Origin: Limnohabitans kasalickyi
GTDB lineage: Bacteria; Pseudomonadota; Gammaproteobacteria; Burkholderiales; Burkholderiaceae_C
Length of the DNA stretch: 64,000 nt
Assembly (NCBI GenBank): GCA_965234325.1
Contig: OZ248407.1
Coordinates: forward strand, 806,001 to 870,000
Reading direction: 5' to 3'
Shown here: positions 47,539 through 55,793 of the stretch, piece after piece
Numbering within the stretch: position 1 is the first letter of the stretch
Layout: every line of letters begins with the position of its first letter
Translations under genes and position numbers: made by a program
The notes under the pieces: generated by a model
What the model was told of the DNA's origin: nothing
What the model saw: the letters and a program-made list of their open reading frames with translations, nothing else
The model's database searches: none

Positions 47539-48668
47539 CTGATTTAGCCGTCTACGCCTGTCAGCCTGAGCGCTCGCGTGGGCGTCTCCACGCTGAGCCC
47601 GAGGCACCCGCCCACGCCGCGAGTTTTCGCAACCCGCATCAGCGGGACCGCGACCGCATCGTGCACTCCACCGCGTTTCGGCGATTGGTTTACAAAACTC
47701 AAGTGTTTTTGAACCACGAAGGCGATTTGTTTCGCACGCGCATGACGCACTCCTTGGAGGTGGCGCAACTGGGCCGTTCCATCGCACGCGCACTGGGTTT
47801 GAACGAAGACTTGGTGGAGGCCGTGGCCTTGGCCCACGACCTTGGGCACACACCATTTGGCCACGCCGGCCAAGACGCCTTGAACGAATGCATGACGCCC
47901 TACGGCGGCTTTGAGCACAACCTGCAAAGTCTGCGCGTGGTCGATGAGTTGGAAGAGCGCTACCCAAATTTCAATGGTTTGAACCTGAGTTTTGAGACCC
48001 GCGAAGGTATCTTGAAACACTGCGCCCGTCGCAACGCCCAGGCTATCGAGGCGCACGAGCCCAACGGTGTGGCCGCCCGCTTTTTGAAGGGCACTCAGCC
48101 CAGCCTAGAGGCGCAGTTGTGCAACTTGGCCGACGCCATCGCTTACAACGCGCACGACATCGATGACGGCGTGCGCTCGGGTTTGTTGACCATGTCTCAG
48201 TTGCAAGACGTGCCGCTGTTTGCCCGTTACCACGCGCAAACGCTGAGCGAGCATCCGCAGCTGCAAGGGCGTCGCGTGTTGTTTGAAACCATTCGCCGCA
48301 TGCTGAGTGATCAGGTGTACGACGTGATTCGCACCACCCGCGACGCATTGGCGCAGCACGCCCCCAACTCTGTGGAGGACGTGCGCCAATGCCCGCCTCT
48401 GGTCCAGTTCAGTGCGGCGATGTTTGAGGAGTCCAAGGCGCTCAAGTCGTTTTTGTTTCGCAATTTGTACCGCCATCCGCAGGTCATGCAAACCACCGAT
48501 TGGGCCCGCGAGGTGGTGCGTGAGTTATTCGTTGCCTACTTGGCCAAACCGCAAGAAATGCCTTCGGCCTACGCGCAGCGCCTTGACTTGCCGCGTGCCG
48601 TGGCCGACTATTTGTCGGGCATGACCGACCGTTTCGCCACCCGCGAACACGCACGCCTCACGGCCTGA
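47535..48668 (+). CDS. dgt: Deoxyguanosinetriphosphate triphosphohydrolase-like protein
   Basis: HD-domain dNTPase that cleaves tripolyphosphate from dNTPs, 377 aa. The family start RDRDRIVHSTAFRRLVYKTQVF and metal ligands in TRMTHSLEVAQ, ALAHDLGHTPFGHAG and ADAIAYNAHDIDDG are clear. The start is most likely TTG 47535, overlapping the aroB stop as TTGA; a TTG at 47523 is further inside aroB. The pilQ-aroK-aroB-dgt order is usual in Burkholderiales. Confidence 0.92.
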   Translation: MTDLAVYACQPERSRGRLHAEPEAPAHAASFRNPHQRDRDRIVHSTAFRRLVYKTQVFLNHEGDLFRTRMTHSLEVAQLGRSIARALGLNEDLVEAVALAHDLGHTPFGHAGQDALNECMTPYGGFEHNLQSLRVVDELEERYPNFNGLNLSFETREGILKHCARRNAQAIEAHEPNGVAARFLKGTQPSLEAQLCNLADAIAYNAHDIDDGVRSGLLTMSQLQDVPLFARYHAQTLSEHPQLQGRRVLFETIRRMLSDQVYDVIRTTRDALAQHAPNSVEDVRQCPPLVQFSAAMFEESKALKSFLFRNLYRHPQVMQTTDWAREVVRELFVAYLAKPQEMPSAYAQRLDLPRAVADYLSGMTDRFATREHARLTA

Positions 48669-48676
48669 ACGTTGCC

Positions 48677-49912
48677 ATGACAAACCCCCGTTTTGGCATC
48701 CATCCCTCTTGGGTCATCGTCATGGTGGGAGTGTGTGCCGCTCTGCACATCGGCAAATTACCGCCCGCGTTGCCGGTGCTGCAAACGGCGTTGAACATCA
48801 CCTTGGTGCAAGCGGGCTTCTTGCTCTCCGCCGTGCAAATTGCCAGCATGACCCTCGGGTTGGCGGTGGGTTTGAGCGCGGACAGTTTGGGCCTGCGTCG
48901 CAGCATGTTGACGGGTTTGTTCTTGCTGTCATGCGCCAGTTTGGCCGGTGGTTTTGCGCCTGACGCCACCACCTTGTTGGTGTTGCGCGGCTTTGAGGGC
49001 TTGGGCTTTTTGCTGGTGGTGATGCCTGCGCCTGCGTTGATTCGCCGCACAGTCGCCAACGATCAACTCAACGGCCGCATGGGTTGGTGGGGCACCTATA
49101 TGCCGATGGGCAACGCGCTGGCCTTGTTGGCGGGGCCCTTGGTAATAGCGGCGCTGAGTTGGTCGGTGTGGTGGTGGGGTTTGAGCGCCGTGTCGCTGTT
49201 GGCCTGGCTGGCTGTCTGGTGGTGCGTGCCCGATGTGGCACCGCCTGCACAAACCCCGCAGCAAGCCGCCAACGTGGACAACGCATGGCCCAAGCGCTTG
49301 GCGCTGACCTTGCGCAGCGCGGGGCCGTGGTGGGTGTCTTTGAGCTTTGCGGTGTACGCCTCGCAATGGATGGCGGTGATTGGCTTCTTGCCCACCGTCT
49401 ATGCCGAGATGGGCTTGGCTGCCCGTTTAACGGGGGTGTTGACCGCCTGCGTGGCCGTGGCCAACGTGAGCGGCAACATCATGTCGGGGCGCTTGCTGCA
49501 ACGCGGCTGGCAGCCGCAGCGTTTGCTGCAAATTGGGTTTGCTTGTATGGCCCTCGGTGCCATGGGGGCCTTTGCCCAGTGGCAAGGCATGGGTCTGCCC
49601 ATGCCTTGGCGGTTTTTCAGCGTGGTGATGTTTTCTGCCGTGGGTGGTTTGATTCCGGGTACCTTGTTCTCGATGGCCGTGCGCTTGGCACCCAGCGAGG
49701 GCACGGTGTCGACCACCGTGGGCTACATGCAGCAATGGTCCGCCTTTGGCCAATTTGCAGGCCCGCCTTTGGTGGCATGGGTCGCCGCTGCGGTGGGGGG
49801 GTGGCAATGGACATGGGCCGTCACCGTCAGCCTGAGCGCTGCGGGCGTGGTGCTGTCACACTGCATTGCCCGCGCTTTGGTTCAACGCAACGAGGCTGAA
49901 CATGTTGGATGA
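48677..49912 (+). CDS. MFS transporter (CynX/NNP-like)
   Basis: Inner-membrane permease with about 12 hydrophobic segments, 411 aa. The loop between helices 2 and 3 reads GLSADSLGLRRSML, the MFS signature, and a second such loop is SGRLLQRGWQPQRLL. Substrate cannot be inferred. It follows dgt after 8 bases, and the next gene starts inside its last 11 bases. Confidence 0.88.
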   Translation: MTNPRFGIHPSWVIVMVGVCAALHIGKLPPALPVLQTALNITLVQAGFLLSAVQIASMTLGLAVGLSADSLGLRRSMLTGLFLLSCASLAGGFAPDATTLLVLRGFEGLGFLLVVMPAPALIRRTVANDQLNGRMGWWGTYMPMGNALALLAGPLVIAALSWSVWWWGLSAVSLLAWLAVWWCVPDVAPPAQTPQQAANVDNAWPKRLALTLRSAGPWWVSLSFAVYASQWMAVIGFLPTVYAEMGLAARLTGVLTACVAVANVSGNIMSGRLLQRGWQPQRLLQIGFACMALGAMGAFAQWQGMGLPMPWRFFSVVMFSAVGGLIPGTLFSMAVRLAPSEGTVSTTVGYMQQWSAFGQFAGPPLVAWVAAAVGGWQWTWAVTVSLSAAGVVLSHCIARALVQRNEAEHVG

Positions 49913-50468
49913 CGAAGCGGTCCGCACCGCCATTGAAGACACCCAAACCTGGTTGCTGCAAGCCGTAGTGGGCCTGAACCTGTGCCCCTTTGCCAAGGCC
50001 GTGGTGGTGAAAGACATGGTGCGTTACCGCGTTTGCCTGTCCACCGACCCTGCCGATTGGCTGGCGCTGCTGCGCGACGAATTGCAGTACTTGGCCGAGG
50101 CCGATCCTGACCAGTTAGACACCACGCTGCTCATCGCTCCCCACGCCTTGCCCGACTTCTTAGACTTCAACGACTTTCTTGGCGACTGCGACGAGGTGTT
50201 GATCGACCTCGAACTCGACGGCGTGTTGCAAGTCGCCGACTTTCACCCGCGCTACCAATTCGGCGGCACGGCCGAAGACGACATCGAGAACTTCACCAAT
50301 CGCACGCCCTACCCCACGCTGCACTTGCTGCGTGAAGCCAGCATCGACAAAGCGGTGGCGGCTTATCCCGATGCGTCGCTCATTTTTGAACGCAACATTG
50401 AGGTGTTGAACACGTTGGGGCATGCGGGGTGGTCCAAGCTGGGGATTCAGTCCAGGGTCATCGCGTAA
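49902..50468 (+). CDS. DUF1415 domain-containing protein
   Basis: Cytosolic protein of unknown function, 188 aa. The family pattern is present: TQTWLLQAVVGLNLCPFAKAV near the N-terminus, DFNDFLGDCDEVL, and VADFHPRYQFGGTAEDDIENFTNRTPYPTLHLLRE. The conserved Cys and the HPRYQF motif suggest an enzyme, but no activity is known to me. ATG 49902 overlaps the MFS gene by 11 bases. Confidence 0.88.
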   Translation: MLDDEAVRTAIEDTQTWLLQAVVGLNLCPFAKAVVVKDMVRYRVCLSTDPADWLALLRDELQYLAEADPDQLDTTLLIAPHALPDFLDFNDFLGDCDEVLIDLELDGVLQVADFHPRYQFGGTAEDDIENFTNRTPYPTLHLLREASIDKAVAAYPDASLIFERNIEVLNTLGHAGWSKLGIQSRVIA

Positions 50469-50542
50469 GTTTTTACTTTCACGCAGCGCAGGACGCAGCT
50501 GTTTGCTCCGAATCTTCGACTGACGCGCGGCACAATTGACCT

Positions 50543-51418
50543 ATGTCCAAACACAAACCCGCCGCCGCGTCCAAGGCTCAAGACCCAAGCGCTCAGCTCG
50601 ACCTGCGCCCCGGCCAGTCCATCGAGTTGCTCAAAGAGCTGCACATCCTCACCCGCGACGGCAAACTGAACCAAGATTCACGTCGCAAGTTGAAGCAGGT
50701 GTATCACCTGTTTCAGTTCATCGAAAAGCTGCTCAAAGAGTTACCCGCGAGCGACAAGGGCCCCACCTTGGCCGACCACGGCGCGGGCAAGTCGTATTTG
50801 GGATTCATCATTTATGACCTGTTTTTCAAGGCCTTGGGTCAAGGCGCCATTTACGGCATTGAGACGCGTAGCGAATTGGTCGAGTCATCCGAAGTGCTGG
50901 CCGCTCGGCTGGGGTTCGATCGCATGCACTTCCTCAACCTGAGCGTGGCCGAGTCAGCCCAAAGCGATGCCTTGCCTGCGCAGATCGACGTGGTCACCGC
51001 GCTGCACGCCTGCGACACCGCCACCGACGATGCCATTGCGTTTGGCCTACAAAAGAAAGCCAAATACATGGTGCTGGTGCCGTGTTGCCAAGCCGAGCTG
51101 GCGCGTGCGCTCAACCAAAACAAAGCCCTCAACTTGCAGCGCACGCCGCTGGCCGAGTTGTGGCGTCACCCGCTGCACACCCGCGAAGTGGGCAGCCAAC
51201 TGACCAACGTTCTGCGCTGCTTGTACTTGGAATCGCAGGGCTACCAAGTGACCGTGACTGAGCTGGTGGGTTGGGAGCACAGCATGAAAAACGAGCTGAT
51301 CTTGGCCAAGTTCACTGGGCAGAAAAAGCGCGCATCAGGTGAGCGGCTGCAAGCTTTGCTGACGGAGTTCGGCGTGGCTGAGCTGATGGGTGAGCGCTAT
51401 CCGTTAGCGACGCGTTAA
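50543..51418 (+). CDS. Class I SAM-dependent methyltransferase (Methyltransf_32-like)
   Basis: Predicted methyltransferase, 291 aa. An N-terminal ~75-residue region precedes motif I TLADHGAGKSYLGFIIYDL. Motif IV is ALHACDTATDDAIAFGL followed by MVLVPCCQAEL, a block seen in Trm13/METTL25-like enzymes that modify RNA or protein. The first Gly-rich loop is DHGAGKS, a variant of DxGxGxG. Target unknown. Confidence 0.8.
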   Translation: MSKHKPAAASKAQDPSAQLDLRPGQSIELLKELHILTRDGKLNQDSRRKLKQVYHLFQFIEKLLKELPASDKGPTLADHGAGKSYLGFIIYDLFFKALGQGAIYGIETRSELVESSEVLAARLGFDRMHFLNLSVAESAQSDALPAQIDVVTALHACDTATDDAIAFGLQKKAKYMVLVPCCQAELARALNQNKALNLQRTPLAELWRHPLHTREVGSQLTNVLRCLYLESQGYQVTVTELVGWEHSMKNELILAKFTGQKKRASGERLQALLTEFGVAELMGERYPLATR

Positions 51419-51440
51419 GTTTTTAGACGAGATGTAAGAC

Positions 51441-52049
51441 ATGACTTCAACGCCATTGAAATTGTTGAACGTGGGCTGTGGCCCCAAAGGACGTGCACAC
51501 GGCTTTGCCGGTTTTGAGGCTTGGCAAGAGGTGCGCTTTGACATCGACACTAGCGTCGAACCCGATGTGGTGGGCACCATGACCGACATGTCTGCCGTGC
51601 CTTCGGGCTCTGTCGACGCGATTGTGTCGAGCCACAACATTGAGCATCTGTACCCGCATGAGGTGCCTGTGGCGCTGGCTGAATTTGTTCGCGTGCTCAA
51701 AGACGATGGCTTGCTGCTGATCACCTGCCCCGATTTGCAGTCGGTCTGCGCGCGCGTGGCGCGGGGTGAGTTGGCCTCGCCCTTGTACGAGTCGGATTCA
51801 GGGCCGATCTCGGCGTTGGACATTTTGTATGGCCATCGCGGTGCCATGGGCGCCGGTAATTTGTACATGGCCCACCGCTGCGGCTTCACCTTGGATGTGT
51901 TGGCCAACACCTTGCAGGCTTGCGGCTTCGCCCGTTCCGTGGGCGTGGCGCGCCCCGCCGTTTTTGACCTGTGGATGCTGGCATCCAAAACCGCGCTCAC
52001 CGACGAGGCGATGCGCGCTTTGGCAGCGAAGCATCTGCCAGCGCGATAG
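51441..52049 (+). CDS. Class I SAM-dependent methyltransferase, type 11
   Basis: Small methyltransferase, 202 aa. Motif I LLNVGCGPKGR is at residues 8-18, an acidic end of strand 2 is in VRFDIDTSVEPDVVG, and motif IV region IVSSHNIEHLYPHEVPVALAEFVRVLKDDGLLLI is typical of type 11 enzymes such as UbiE-like or glycan methyltransferases. It starts 22 bases after an unrelated methyltransferase. Substrate unknown. Confidence 0.85.
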   Translation: MTSTPLKLLNVGCGPKGRAHGFAGFEAWQEVRFDIDTSVEPDVVGTMTDMSAVPSGSVDAIVSSHNIEHLYPHEVPVALAEFVRVLKDDGLLLITCPDLQSVCARVARGELASPLYESDSGPISALDILYGHRGAMGAGNLYMAHRCGFTLDVLANTLQACGFARSVGVARPAVFDLWMLASKTALTDEAMRALAAKHLPAR

Positions 52050-52061
52050 GTTTTTTCTACC

Positions 52062-53036
52062 TCACTGCGCCTCAATCTTCGCGTCGCGAATGGCCTTGGC
52101 CCACTTGGCTGTTTCAGCTTTAGAGCGCTGCGCCAGTGCCTCGGGCGATGCGGGTGCGGTCTCAAAGCCCAGCGCGGCGAAGCGTTCCAGAATGCCCTTG
52201 TCGGCAGCGGCTGTGTTAATGGCCGCGTTGAGTTTTTGAATGATGTCAGGTGGCGTGCCTGCGGGCGCAAAGATGGCGAAGTAGGCGATCAGCTCATAGT
52301 CTTTCAGGCCCAGCGCCTCGTTGACCGTGGGCAACTCGGGGATGGCTTTGGAGCGTTGGGTGGACGTGACGGCCAAGCCGCGAATCTTGCCCGCTTTGAC
52401 CTGCGGCAAGGTGACGGCAAAGTCGGCGGTGAACAGGTTGACTTGGCCGCCCATCAAATCGGTCATGGCGGCTGGCCCGCTTTTGTAGGGCACATGTGTC
52501 ATTTGAATGCCGGCCATGTTGGCCAACACTTCGGTGGACACCAGTTGCGAGGTGCTGGCGCTGGCAAAGGTGACGTGGGTGGGCTTGGCTTTGGCCAGCT
52601 CGACCAGTTCTTTCAGGTTTTTGGCAGGCACGTCGTTGTTCACGGCGACGATCAAGGGCACGGAGCCCAAGTAGCCGACGGGCGCAAAGGCGGTGTCTTG
52701 GTCGTAGGGCAGCTTTTTCATCAGGCTTTTCAGCGCAGCGTTCGTGCTGTTGGTGCCAATGAGCAGGGTGTAGCCGTCGGGGGCCGACTTGGCAACGGCA
52801 TCTGCGCCCAGCATGCCGTTCACGCCCGCTTTGTTGTCGACCACGATGGGTTGGCCGAGGATCTCCGACATCTTTTGAGCAAACGCGCGGCCAATTTGGT
52901 CGGTGGCGCTGCCCGCGGCAAAGGGCACGATGGCTTTGATGGGCTTGTTGGGGTAGGCCTGCGCTTGGGCCGTTGAGGTGACAAGGCCTAGGCCAAGCAA
53001 GGCGGCCAGCAGGCCGACGATACGGATGTTTTTCAT
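52062..53036 (-). CDS. Tripartite tricarboxylate transporter (Bug family) substrate-binding protein
   Basis: Periplasmic solute receptor, 324 aa. A signal peptide of ~26 residues (VGLLAALLGLGLVTSTAQAQA) is followed by the Bug signature YPNKPIKAIVPFAAGSATDQIGR, VDNKAGVNGMLGADAVAKSAPDGYTLL and VPYKSGPAAMTDLMGGQV. No TctAB permease is near, common for Bug receptors. ATG 53036 starts the signal peptide. It lies downstream of the atu pair, and could bind their pathway's substrate. Confidence 0.92.
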   Translation of the reverse strand: MKNIRIVGLLAALLGLGLVTSTAQAQAYPNKPIKAIVPFAAGSATDQIGRAFAQKMSEILGQPIVVDNKAGVNGMLGADAVAKSAPDGYTLLIGTNSTNAALKSLMKKLPYDQDTAFAPVGYLGSVPLIVAVNNDVPAKNLKELVELAKAKPTHVTFASASTSQLVSTEVLANMAGIQMTHVPYKSGPAAMTDLMGGQVNLFTADFAVTLPQVKAGKIRGLAVTSTQRSKAIPELPTVNEALGLKDYELIAYFAIFAPAGTPPDIIQKLNAAINTAAADKGILERFAALGFETAPASPEALAQRSKAETAKWAKAIRDAKIEAQ

Positions 53037-53056
53037 GGTGTCTCCAAAAAGTGGGC

Positions 53057-53359
53057 CTATTCGATCACAAGGCTGAGTAGGTGCGCACTCAGGCATTTCC
53101 CGTGGGCGTCGAGTGCCAATGAGCGGGTTACGCCGCCGCCTAAAGCGTTGTGCATGACAAAGTTGAGCGCACCCAGTTGCGGCAGCGCGTAGCGTTCGAC
53201 AGGGCCGTGGACGATGCCGGCGTAATACGCTTGCATGCGCTCGGGGGTGAGGTGTTGTTCGAGCCAGGCAAAGTCTTTTTTATCGTAGGCGATGACCGAC
53301 AAGGTGGACCTGTTGCCTTTGTCGCCGGTGCGGGTGTGGGCGATGTCGCGCAGCAGCAT
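53057..53359 (-). CDS. AtuA-like ferredoxin-fold domain protein
   Basis: Standalone copy, 100 aa, of the C-terminal domain found in AtuA-like proteins: LLRDIAHTRTGDKGNRSTLSVIAYD, VERYALPQLGALNFVMHNALGGGVTRSL. The ATG at 53359 lies 2 bases after the atuA stop; longer readings overlap atuA. It probably works in a complex with the larger protein. Confidence 0.87.
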   Translation of the reverse strand: MLLRDIAHTRTGDKGNRSTLSVIAYDKKDFAWLEQHLTPERMQAYYAGIVHGPVERYALPQLGALNFVMHNALGGGVTRSLALDAHGKCLSAHLLSLVIE

Positions 53360-53360
53360 G

Positions 53361-54782
53361 TCAGTGCCCTTCTGCGTTGAGCAGCACGGTGGTGGTGTGA
53401 ACGGCGCTGCGCGGCATGAGCACGGCGGCAGCCGCGATGACTTCGCGCACCGAGCGCGTGGCGCCACCGCCTCCCGCTGGGCCATTGAGATACAGCGCTT
53501 CGACTTCGTGCGCCACATGCTGGGCGTGTTGCAAGGTGGGCACGCGCAGGGTGACGCGGGCACGAACTTCGGTGGTCGCGTTGTTGGGCTCCGTGATTCG
53601 ATAAGCGCTAACTTTTGTCGCCAAGTGTGGCGCTTTAGGTTCTGTGGTGTTCTGCGAGCCGCCACTGAATATGGCGTTCACGCCAATCAGGTCGTAGCGG
53701 CTGTCAAACTGGGCGTATCCCGCTTGCGCCAACCGTTCACGTACCAAGTCCAATGCCAGTTGGCCGCGTGCTTGTGCGCCCAGTCCGGCGTAGCTCATTT
53801 GGCCTTCGCCGATGAAGCCGTCGCGGTAGCCCAGCGTCACCTTCAGCGTGTCGGTGCGCGGGTGGCCATTTCCGCCCGTGATCTGCACGCGGTCTGGGCC
53901 CATTTGCGTGAGTTGAACCTGAGAAAAATCGGCCACCACATCAGGCTGCAGATAGCGTTCAGGGTTTTCGATCTCGTACAGCAGCTGTTCGGTGCAGGTG
54001 GCCACCGTGACGCAGCCGCCCGAGTCGGCCACTTTGGTGATGACGGCATCGCCTGAAGCGCTCACTTCGGCCAACGGAAAACCTAATTGCGCCATGTTCG
54101 GCACGTCTTTGTAACCGGGGTCTGCAAAGTAGCCACCGGTGATTTGCGCTGCGCATTCCAGCAAATGCCCGACCAAAACCCCTTTGCCCAAGCGCGCCCA
54201 GTCGTCGTGTGTCCAGCCAAAGTGGTGCATCAAGGGTGCCAAAAAAAGCGCTGGATCGGCCACACGCCCCGTGATGATGACGTGCGCATCGGTTTGTAAA
54301 GCGGGCAGCAGAGCCTCGGCGCCTAAATAGGCGTTGGCCGAAATCAGTTGGGGTTGCAGGTCGGCCAATCTTTGGTTGGACTCGAGCACCGGCAGCGACA
54401 AGCCATCTGCGCAAAGCGTGGTCAGCACATCGTCGCCCAGCACCACGGCTACTTTGACGTGTGGCAATCCCAACTCGTGCGCCACAGCCAGCACCGCGTA
54501 GCCCGCTTGCATCGGGTTGGCCGCGCCCATATTGCTGATGATGCGGGTACCTTGACGGATGCAAGCCGGCAGTACCGCCCGCATGCGTGCCGTGAGCAAA
54601 GCATCAAAACCCGCTTCGGGGCGTTGGCTGCGTTCGAGTTGCGCCAAGGCGATCGTGCGCTCGGCCAAGCACTCGAACACCAAATAGTCCAACTGGCCTT
54701 TCTCGGCCAGTTCGACGGCGGGCGGGATGCGGTCGCCCGCGTAACCCGCCCCAGCGCCTATGCGAAGTGTTGTGTGGTCCAT
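53361..54782 (-). CDS. Acyclic terpene utilization AtuA family protein (DUF1446)
   Basis: Protein of 473 aa of the family named after Pseudomonas AtuA, needed for citronellol/geraniol use. The N-terminus reads RIGAGAGYAGDRIPPAVELAEKG and DYLVFECLAERTIALAQ; central motifs are ISNMGAANP, VIITGRVADPALFLAPL and SGGCVTVATCTEQLLYEIENP. Biochemical role is not settled. The other atu genes are absent nearby, so the real substrate may differ. Confidence 0.87.
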   Translation of the reverse strand: MDHTTLRIGAGAGYAGDRIPPAVELAEKGQLDYLVFECLAERTIALAQLERSQRPEAGFDALLTARMRAVLPACIRQGTRIISNMGAANPMQAGYAVLAVAHELGLPHVKVAVVLGDDVLTTLCADGLSLPVLESNQRLADLQPQLISANAYLGAEALLPALQTDAHVIITGRVADPALFLAPLMHHFGWTHDDWARLGKGVLVGHLLECAAQITGGYFADPGYKDVPNMAQLGFPLAEVSASGDAVITKVADSGGCVTVATCTEQLLYEIENPERYLQPDVVADFSQVQLTQMGPDRVQITGGNGHPRTDTLKVTLGYRDGFIGEGQMSYAGLGAQARGQLALDLVRERLAQAGYAQFDSRYDLIGVNAIFSGGSQNTTEPKAPHLATKVSAYRITEPNNATTEVRARVTLRVPTLQHAQHVAHEVEALYLNGPAGGGGATRSVREVIAAAAVLMPRSAVHTTTVLLNAEGH

Positions 54783-54837
54783 GCGCTGAGCTTACGTGAG
54801 GCCGGCAGCTGCGCATGTCACGTGCGAGTTTGGCTTG

Positions 54838-54862
54838 TTAATTGGGGTCAGATCCCAATTAA
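54838..54862. repeat. Upstream palindrome of the RAYT unit
   Basis: Arms TTAATTGGG and CCCAATTAA are perfect complements around the loop GTCAGAT. It lies 44 bases before the transposase ATG. Its loop is the reverse complement of the loop in the downstream palindrome, so the two copies are inverted relative to each other. Confidence 0.85.
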
Positions 54863-54906
54863 ACTGGTCCTGTCACAGGCATTCAAACTTTCAAGAGGTG
54901 CAAGGC

Positions 54907-55620
54907 ATGGCTCGTCAACCCCGTCTCACCGTCACCGGCTACCCACACCACGTCATCTTGCGTGGCAACAACCGGCAAGACATTTTTCGTGCCCCTGCAG
55001 ACTTCCAGCGCATGCTCGATGTGTTGTTTGAGCATGCACGCGCGCAAGCTGTGGACGTCCATGCTTACGTGCTGATGAGCAACCATTTGCACCTGTTGCT
55101 CACGCCGCAAAAAGACCAAGCTTTGCCCAAGATGATGCAGGCCGTGGGCCGAAGTTATGTGCAGGTGTTCAACAAAGTGCATGGCCGGACGGGCACCTTG
55201 TGGGAAGGGCGCTACCGTTCCACGCTGATTCAGTCCGACCGTTATTTGTTGGCGTGCATGGCCTACATCGACCTCAATCCTGTGCGTGCTCACATGGTGG
55301 CACAGCCTGAAGATTACCGTTGGTCGAGTTACGCGCATTACACGGGGAGGCGAACCGACCGTCTCATCACGTCGCATGCTTTGTATTGGGCGTTGGGTAA
55401 CACCCCGTTTGCGCGGGAAGCAGCCTACGCCGAATTGGTGCACGCGGGCATCAGTGCGGACCAACAAGGTGCATTGACCGACGCCACGCTCAGTGGTTGG
55501 GCGTTGGGTGATGCGTCCTTTGTGACGGGTTTGCAGCCGCTCACGCAGCGGCGCTTGAGCAAAGGCAAGGCGGGTAGACCTTTTGCGCCCCGTCCAGGTG
55601 AGCAAGATCCGGCGGCCTGA
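54907..55620 (+). CDS. REP-associated tyrosine transposase (RAYT, IS200-like HUH)
   Basis: Single-strand DNA transposase, 237 aa. The HUH pair is MSNHLHLLLTP near residue 60, preceded by HHVILRGNNRQDIF; the catalytic Tyr is probably in KMMQAVGRSYVQVFN. The block TGTLWEGRYRSTLIQ and LACMAYIDLNPVRAHMV is diagnostic of TnpA_REP. ATG 54907 has the SD AGAGGTG; longer readings would cross the palindrome. The gene is intact. RAYTs mobilise or maintain REP palindromes. Confidence 0.93.
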   Translation: MARQPRLTVTGYPHHVILRGNNRQDIFRAPADFQRMLDVLFEHARAQAVDVHAYVLMSNHLHLLLTPQKDQALPKMMQAVGRSYVQVFNKVHGRTGTLWEGRYRSTLIQSDRYLLACMAYIDLNPVRAHMVAQPEDYRWSSYAHYTGRRTDRLITSHALYWALGNTPFAREAAYAELVHAGISADQQGALTDATLSGWALGDASFVTGLQPLTQRRLSKGKAGRPFAPRPGEQDPAA

Positions 55621-55662
55621 TCTATTTTGTTGAGTTAATCGCAAGTCCATGTCAAGATTTTT

Positions 55663-55683
55663 GATCTGTCCCCAATTAATTAA
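55663..55683. repeat. Degenerate copy of the RAYT palindrome half
   Basis: GATCTGTCCCCAATTAATT repeats the right half of the palindrome at 55702-55730 with one base changed, in the same orientation. Its left arm is lost. Two tandem copies behind the transposase recall a REP doublet. Confidence 0.65.
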
Positions 55684-55701
55684 GATTTGCAAATTGGGTG
55701 C

Positions 55702-55730
55702 AATTAATTGGGATCTGACCCCAATTAATT
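55702..55730. repeat. Downstream palindrome of the RAYT unit
   Basis: Arms AATTAATTGGG (55702-55712) and CCCAATTAATT (55720-55730) are perfect 11-base complements around ATCTGAC. The repeat ends three bases before the predicted gltB -35 box. Confidence 0.85.
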
Positions 55731-55733
55731 TTC

Positions 55734-55762
55734 TTGGCACAGTTGCTGCAGTGCAGTATGCT
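55734..55762 (+). promoter_or_regulatory. Sigma-70 promoter of gltBD
   Basis: TTGGCA (55734-55739), a 17-base spacer and TATGCT (55757-55762), about 31 bases before the gltB ATG. Upstream activator sites, if any, would have to lie within or beyond the RAYT repeat. Confidence 0.7.
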
Positions 55763-55793
55763 TCCAGTCCCGCTGATTTTTGAGGAATGCGCC

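Larger units (their letters stand above)
54838..55730 (+). mobile_element. RAYT element: transposase gene bounded by inverted REP-like palindromes
   Basis: The tyrosine transposase gene is enclosed by palindromes sharing the core GGGTCAGAT (upstream) or ATCTGACCC (downstream). The unit sits between the convergent-free gap of atuA and gltB. Direct target duplications are not seen, as expected for HUH elements. Confidence 0.7.

Noticed and set aside
46441..47967. Open frame of 508 codons on the minus strand opposite aroB and dgt
   Set aside because: Crosses two well supported genes, low-complexity Arg/His composition, no recognisable motif.
55621..55730. CRISPR-like repeat array
   Set aside because: Only two partial repeats with unequal spacing and a palindromic AT-rich form; they fit REP elements linked to the RAYT gene.
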